Of a stretch of DNA of 8,018 nucleotides, positions 4,943-8,018 are shown piece by piece. The stretch is from Nitrospinota bacterium. Its GTDB lineage: Bacteria > Nitrospinota > Nitrospinia > UBA9942. The stretch's first letter is position 1, and every line of letters begins with the position of its first letter. The position numbers were made by a program, and so were the translations under genes. The notes beneath the pieces were generated by a model. That model saw only the letters and a program-made list of their open reading frames with translations. It was not told the origin of the DNA and made no database searches. The DNA lies in assembly GCA_016200365.1 (NCBI GenBank), contig JACQEW010000306.1, positions 1 to 8,018 on the forward strand, in the 5' to 3' direction.

Positions 4943-6217
4943 ATGAAAGAAAACAATAATATACCATACGAAAAACTGAAAGAGATAGAGGAGAGGTATC
5001 GCAGAATTGTGGAAGACTCCCCTGATGCCATTGTAATAGTATGTGAGGGCAGGGTGGTTTTTGCCAACAAAAAATTTACAGAGATGCTTGGATATACCGT
5101 AGATGATCTTATCAATAAGAATCCAATCGAAAATATTCATCCTGAAGATAGAGAGAGGGCGATAAAGACTCAAAGGGCGATATTATCTGGAGAATCTTTA
5201 CCATCACCAAGAGAATATAGGGTGATAAATAAGAATGGAGAGATTATTGAGGTAGAGATAAACAGTGGGAAAATAATTTTCGAGGGTAAGCCTGCAATAC
5301 AGAGCATTTTCAGGGATATATCGGAGAGAAGAAGGCGGGAAAAAGAATTAAAAGAGATGGAGGAACGATATCGCGGTATTGTGGAAAACTCTCCTGATAC
5401 TATCGGTGTGGTATGTGAGGGGAGGCTGGTTTTTGTAAATAAAAAGGGATTGGAGATATTCGGGGATGTTATCGGCAGGGAGGTAATCGAAACTGTTTTT
5501 CCCGAAGATAGAGAAAAGGTATTGAGTGATATAAAGGCGGTAATATCGGGCGAGGTTTTACTTCCGAGGGAATACAGGCTGGTAAATAAAGAAGGCGAAG
5601 TTATGGAAGCGGAAATAACCCGAAGCAGAATAGAGTATGGAGGTAAACCTGCAATACAGAGTATTGTCAGGGATATATCCGAAAGGAAAAAGAAGGAAAG
5701 GGAAGTGAACGAATTGGAAGAGAGATACCGCAGTCTTGTGGAAAGCTCCCCTACCGGCATTTTAGTGTTATACGATGGTAAGTTAGTGTTTGCCAATAAA
5801 AATTTAGCTGATATATGCGGATATACTATAGATGAGCTTATTGGTAAAACTCCTTTGGAACTTATCTCTCCCGAAGACAGGGAAAGGTTGGTTAAGAATG
5901 TGAATATGATATTATCTGGAGAATCTTTACCATCGCCAAGAGAATATAAAATCTTAAAAAAGAATGGAGAAATTGTTGAGGTAGAGGTAACAAGCGGCAG
6001 AATAGTATATGGAGGTAAACCTGCAATACAGAGTATCATAAGGGATATATCCGAAAGGAAAAAGAGGGATGGCGAGATAAAGAAATATATCAGGGAGCTT
6101 GAGATATTGAATAATATGGCAGTGGACAGGGAGCTTCGTATGATAGAGCTGAAAAAAGAGATTAACAAGCTGCTTGGCGAGATGGGGAGGGAGAAGAAGT
6201 ATAAGATTGAGGAATAA
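4943..6217 (+). CDS. Triple-PAS protein without an output domain
   Basis: 424 residues, soluble. Three tandem PAS domains with PAC-type ends lie at about 17-128, 141-247 and 260-371. Each opens with EERYR-x-(I/L)VE-x-SP and closes with GKPAIQSI-x-RDISER. Short charged helices link them in register, as in signalling coiled coils. PAS2 is shorter: it lacks the GYT-x-DEL-IGK segment and the SP before REY. The tail (374-424) is a coiled coil with the motif NNMAVDRELRMIELKKEINKL, common at the ends or linkers of PAS proteins. No kinase, GGDEF, EAL or DNA-binding domain follows, so any signal must pass to a partner. No heme or flavin ligand stands out; C34 and C158 are not recognised cofactor sites. 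An in-frame TAG just upstream fixes the ATG. No SD is present. DNA stretches shared between PAS1/PAS3 and PAS2/PAS3 show recent internal duplication or conversion. Confidence 0.9.
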   Translation: MKENNNIPYEKLKEIEERYRRIVEDSPDAIVIVCEGRVVFANKKFTEMLGYTVDDLINKNPIENIHPEDRERAIKTQRAILSGESLPSPREYRVINKNGEIIEVEINSGKIIFEGKPAIQSIFRDISERRRREKELKEMEERYRGIVENSPDTIGVVCEGRLVFVNKKGLEIFGDVIGREVIETVFPEDREKVLSDIKAVISGEVLLPREYRLVNKEGEVMEAEITRSRIEYGGKPAIQSIVRDISERKKKEREVNELEERYRSLVESSPTGILVLYDGKLVFANKNLADICGYTIDELIGKTPLELISPEDRERLVKNVNMILSGESLPSPREYKILKKNGEIVEVEVTSGRIVYGGKPAIQSIIRDISERKKRDGEIKKYIRELEILNNMAVDRELRMIELKKEINKLLGEMGREKKYKIEE

Positions 6218-6246
6218 AAATTTTAACGCAAAGACGCAAAGAACGC

Positions 6247-6285
6247 AAAGAAAAAGAACAAAGAAAAAGAACAAAGAAAAAGAAC
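6247..6285 (+). repeat. 13-bp tandem repeat, three perfect copies
   Basis: The unit AAAGAAAAAGAAC occurs at 6247-6259, 6260-6272 and 6273-6285, followed by AAAG of a fourth. It lies in the left arm of the inverted-repeat element, and the copies are identical, so the array is young or actively homogenised. Confidence 0.85.
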
Positions 6286-6310
6286 AAAGACTTGATTTTA
6301 GACAGGATAT

Positions 6311-6360
6311 ACAGGATAAAACAGCCCCTGAATACAGCTATCAGGGGCTGTTAATCCTGT
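6311..6360. repeat. Hairpin inside the element (ACAGGAT / CAGCCCCTGA)
   Basis: CAGCCCCTGA (6322-6331) and TCAGGGGCTG (6341-6350) form a perfect 10-bp stem with a 9-nt loop. Flanking ACAGGAT (6311-6317) and ATCCTGT (6354-6360) extend the pairing across small AT bulges. It follows the PAS gene by about 95 bp and could stop transcription, but no T run follows on either strand. It more likely belongs to the dispersed ACAGGATnnACAGGAT repeat family. Confidence 0.6.
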
Positions 6361-6438
6361 CAAGTTCTTAATTTTCTTTGTGTTCTTTGCGACTTTCTTC
6401 TCTTCTTTGCGTCTTTGCGTTAAGAATCTATTTTTGGA

Positions 6439-7968
6439 ATGAAAAAGTTTATAAATGACATACTGAATATCAACTACCCCATTAACCCCTCTCTTATCGA
6501 GAATGATGCAAGATTTCAGGAGAGGCTTGCCGTTGCATGTTATTACCGCATTAAGATTATCGGCTCATGCGCAGTTTTTTTGTATATCTTCTCGAATGTA
6601 ATGGATTATCACCTCCCTGTCGAGCAGTTTCTTCAAATCTTCATCCTGAAAATATTAGTCATTTTTATCTTCCTCTATGCCATATTATTCCTGCCCGCAG
6701 GTAAAGGGATCAATTTTTATAACATAGCAGGCGCTGCATTTCTCTGGCTTACTGCGGCTTTAATCAATGCAATTATTATTCATCTTACAGGTGGTTATGA
6801 TTCGTATTGGGTTATGTCGCTCAGCATGGTGATGGTTGTAGCCTCTTTATACCCCTGGCAATTAAGATATGAAATACCTGCCCAGTTTATTACATATTTA
6901 TTTTATATTGTCCCTTCGCTTATTTTAGACAACCCTTTTAATGAGGGTGTCCACCCTTTCATTGTCAACAATTTTTATTTTGTCGGCTTCATGTTCGTAT
7001 CTGCATCTTTATCCTATATTCAGTATCGCTGGCTTATGGTTGATTTTTATCTTTATATCAATCTCTTGGAGTCTAAAAATGAACTTGAATCTTCTAAAGA
7101 GAGTTTATTAATGAGAAAAAGAGAGGCGGAGGAAAAGACTGCGGAACTGGAAAAAACCGTGTCAGACCTTTCACGGACAAAACAGGCTCTCTTAAATATA
7201 ATGGAGGATTTGCGTAACTCAAAAAAAGAGATGGAAGAGACAAATATACAATTAAAGAAGTATGACCTTCTTAAATCGGAATTCCTTGCCAATATAAGCC
7301 ATGAGCTGCGCACCCCGCTCACATCCGTAATCGGCTTCAGCAGGCTGCTGATGGACGATAATTCTCTATCGCCCGATAAAAAGGAGTATCTGACGATAAT
7401 ATCCCAGAGCAGCAATAACCTTCTGAATTTGATAAACGACCTGCTGGACATATCGAAGGTTGAGGCGGGAGAGATGGAGCTGTTCGTTCATCCTACAGAT
7501 ATAAATTTTACAATATCGAATACCATTTACTCTCTCTCGCCCATGATAACAGAATATAAACACACTGTTGTGGAGCAGCTTGACCAGTCAATCTCGGAGA
7601 TAGAGGCTGATCCGAGGAGGGTTCAACAAATCGTTAGCAATCTTCTGGTAAATGCTGTAAAATACACACCTCAGGGCGGGCAGATAACGGTTACCAGCAC
7701 AAACTCTTATGACGAGGTGTGGGTAACTGTAAGGGATACGGGGGTAGGTATCTCACCCGAAAACTTAGGGGTTATATTCGACAGGTTCAGGCAGGTTGAC
7801 GGCTCGACTACAAGGAAGTTCGGCGGCATCGGGATAGGGCTGGATTTGACAAAGGCCCTTGTGAATATGCACGGCGGGAGGATATGGGTGGAGAGCGAGC
7901 CGGGCAAAGGGAGCGCCTTTACCGTTGCATTGCCGAAGAAATACAAAGGAAAGGAACAAAAAGATTAA
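6439..7968 (+). CDS. Six-helix membrane sensor histidine kinase
   Basis: 509 residues. About six transmembrane helices fill the N-terminal part (roughly 38-56, 64-86, 94-115, 123-139, 148-164 and 175-195), with short loops, so sensing is likely within the membrane. A coiled coil (208-280) leads to a HisKA domain with the H-box FLANISHELRTPLTSVIGFS (H288 is the phospho-accepting His). The HATPase domain follows: N-box NLLVNAVKYT (N405), G1 DTGVGIS (D433), F-box FDRF (447-450), and G2 GGIGIGL (462-468, with Ile where Thr and Leu are usual). The ATP is used to autophosphorylate H288 and pass the phosphate to a response regulator. No receiver domain or regulator gene is visible, so it is an orphan within this window. 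An in-frame TAA at 6421-6423 and the lack of an earlier start fix the ATG. No SD is present (GGA directly abuts the ATG). The promoter would have to lie in or next to the repeat element. Confidence 0.93.
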   Translation: MKKFINDILNINYPINPSLIENDARFQERLAVACYYRIKIIGSCAVFLYIFSNVMDYHLPVEQFLQIFILKILVIFIFLYAILFLPAGKGINFYNIAGAAFLWLTAALINAIIIHLTGGYDSYWVMSLSMVMVVASLYPWQLRYEIPAQFITYLFYIVPSLILDNPFNEGVHPFIVNNFYFVGFMFVSASLSYIQYRWLMVDFYLYINLLESKNELESSKESLLMRKREAEEKTAELEKTVSDLSRTKQALLNIMEDLRNSKKEMEETNIQLKKYDLLKSEFLANISHELRTPLTSVIGFSRLLMDDNSLSPDKKEYLTIISQSSNNLLNLINDLLDISKVEAGEMELFVHPTDINFTISNTIYSLSPMITEYKHTVVEQLDQSISEIEADPRRVQQIVSNLLVNAVKYTPQGGQITVTSTNSYDEVWVTVRDTGVGISPENLGVIFDRFRQVDGSTTRKFGGIGIGLDLTKALVNMHGGRIWVESEPGKGSAFTVALPKKYKGKEQKD

Positions 7969-7972
7969 GGGG

Positions 7973-7988
7973 AAATGGAGAAATGGAG
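7973..7988 (+). repeat. AAATGGAG tandem, two copies
   Basis: Two identical 8-bp units follow the kinase stop by 4 nt and continue as purine-rich sequence. They resemble the GGAGAA tract at 4811-4836. The last 50 bases of the window hold no gene signal, and no terminator hairpin for the kinase is seen. Confidence 0.4.
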
Positions 7989-8018
7989 AAAAAAGAAATT
8001 AAATTCCTTTTTACCACG

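Larger units (their letters stand above)
6221..6423. mobile_element. Nested inverted-repeat element (MITE-like), non-coding
   Basis: The 19-bp ends TTAACGCAAAGACGCAAAG (6223-6241) and its exact inverse (6405-6423) enclose about 160 bp. Inside are three perfect 13-bp tandem units (6247-6285), and a hairpin region (6311-6360) lies at the centre. The right half (6370-6404) is CTTTG/TTCTTT-rich, an imperfect inverse of the left arm. No transposase frame is present, and no clear target-site duplication is seen. The translation of the left arm (a NAKTQRTQRK-type peptide) is a typical spurious product. The right end supplies a TAA (6421-6423) in frame with, and 15 nt before, the kinase start. Confidence 0.6.

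Noticed and set aside
5170..6168. Long open frame (332 codons) antisense to the PAS gene
   Set aside because: It mirrors the three PAS repeats and codes for Ser/Leu-rich low-complexity sequence. The sense frame has clear PAS motifs, so this is a compositional shadow.
6174..6371. Small open frame giving a NAKTQRTQRK-type peptide
   Set aside because: It overlaps the end of the PAS gene and translates the CGCAAAGA repeats. Such peptides are common annotation artefacts.
6221..6423. Possible CRISPR array or intrinsic terminator
   Set aside because: Repeat units are contiguous with no unique spacers of constant size, and the central hairpin lacks a T run on either strand.
8004..8018. Window ends in TTTTTACCACG, which resembles the start of a known ACCACGAAGGACACGAAG-type repeat
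   Set aside because: Only a few bases are visible before the edge, too few to call a repeat.

Overview
The window comes from an AT-rich bacterial chromosome. An exported OmpA/MotB-type peptidoglycan-binding protein points to a Gram-negative cell envelope. The mix of PAS-rich signalling proteins, an envelope-polysaccharide gene cluster and many dispersed simple-sequence repeat families resembles genomes of uncultivated Nitrospirota, Desulfobacterota and similar phyla. That placement is inference from style; nothing here identifies a taxon.

Layout. Positions 2-361 (+) are the C-terminal end of a family 2 glycosyltransferase. It converges with, and overlaps by 7 bp, a two-gene minus-strand unit read from 3499 down to 355: a signal-peptide/TPR/OmpA-domain protein, then, 16 bp later, a 667-residue membrane-anchored protein with a polysaccharide-deacetylase (NodB-like) domain. 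A 331-bp gene-free stretch (3500-3830) holds a repeat pair, an AT-rich palindrome and a GC-rich hairpin. Next are a minus-strand ATP-grasp gene (3831-4748) and a divergent plus-strand gene for three tandem PAS domains with no output domain (4943-6217). A roughly 200-bp nested inverted-repeat element (6221-6423) separates the PAS gene from a membrane histidine kinase (6439-7968).

How the genes may work together. The left part (glycosyltransferase, deacetylase-like protein, OmpA-like protein) looks like the edge of a surface-polysaccharide or envelope cluster. The right part is signalling: a soluble PAS protein that can sense or scaffold but cannot signal alone, and a six-helix membrane kinase with no PAS domain and no response regulator in view. 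The ATP-grasp protein probably makes a peptide-like or amide bond on an unknown substrate.

Most notable points. (1) The deacetylase-like gene contains four different repeat families, all read through in frame; three are tandem heptamers and one is a G-run/C-run hairpin with G-quadruplex potential. (2) The divergent ATP-grasp and PAS genes have promoter-like -10 boxes only 6-7 nt before their ATG and no Shine-Dalgarno sequence, which suggests leaderless mRNAs. (3) The ATP-grasp gene lies between two palindromes with the same CAGGCT/AGCCTG core, one of which supplies its stop codon. (4) Two elements with matching TTAACGCAAAG ends bracket the ATP-grasp/PAS pair. I do not see a clear new defence or mobile system; the repeat invasion of a coding gene is the strongest unusual signal.
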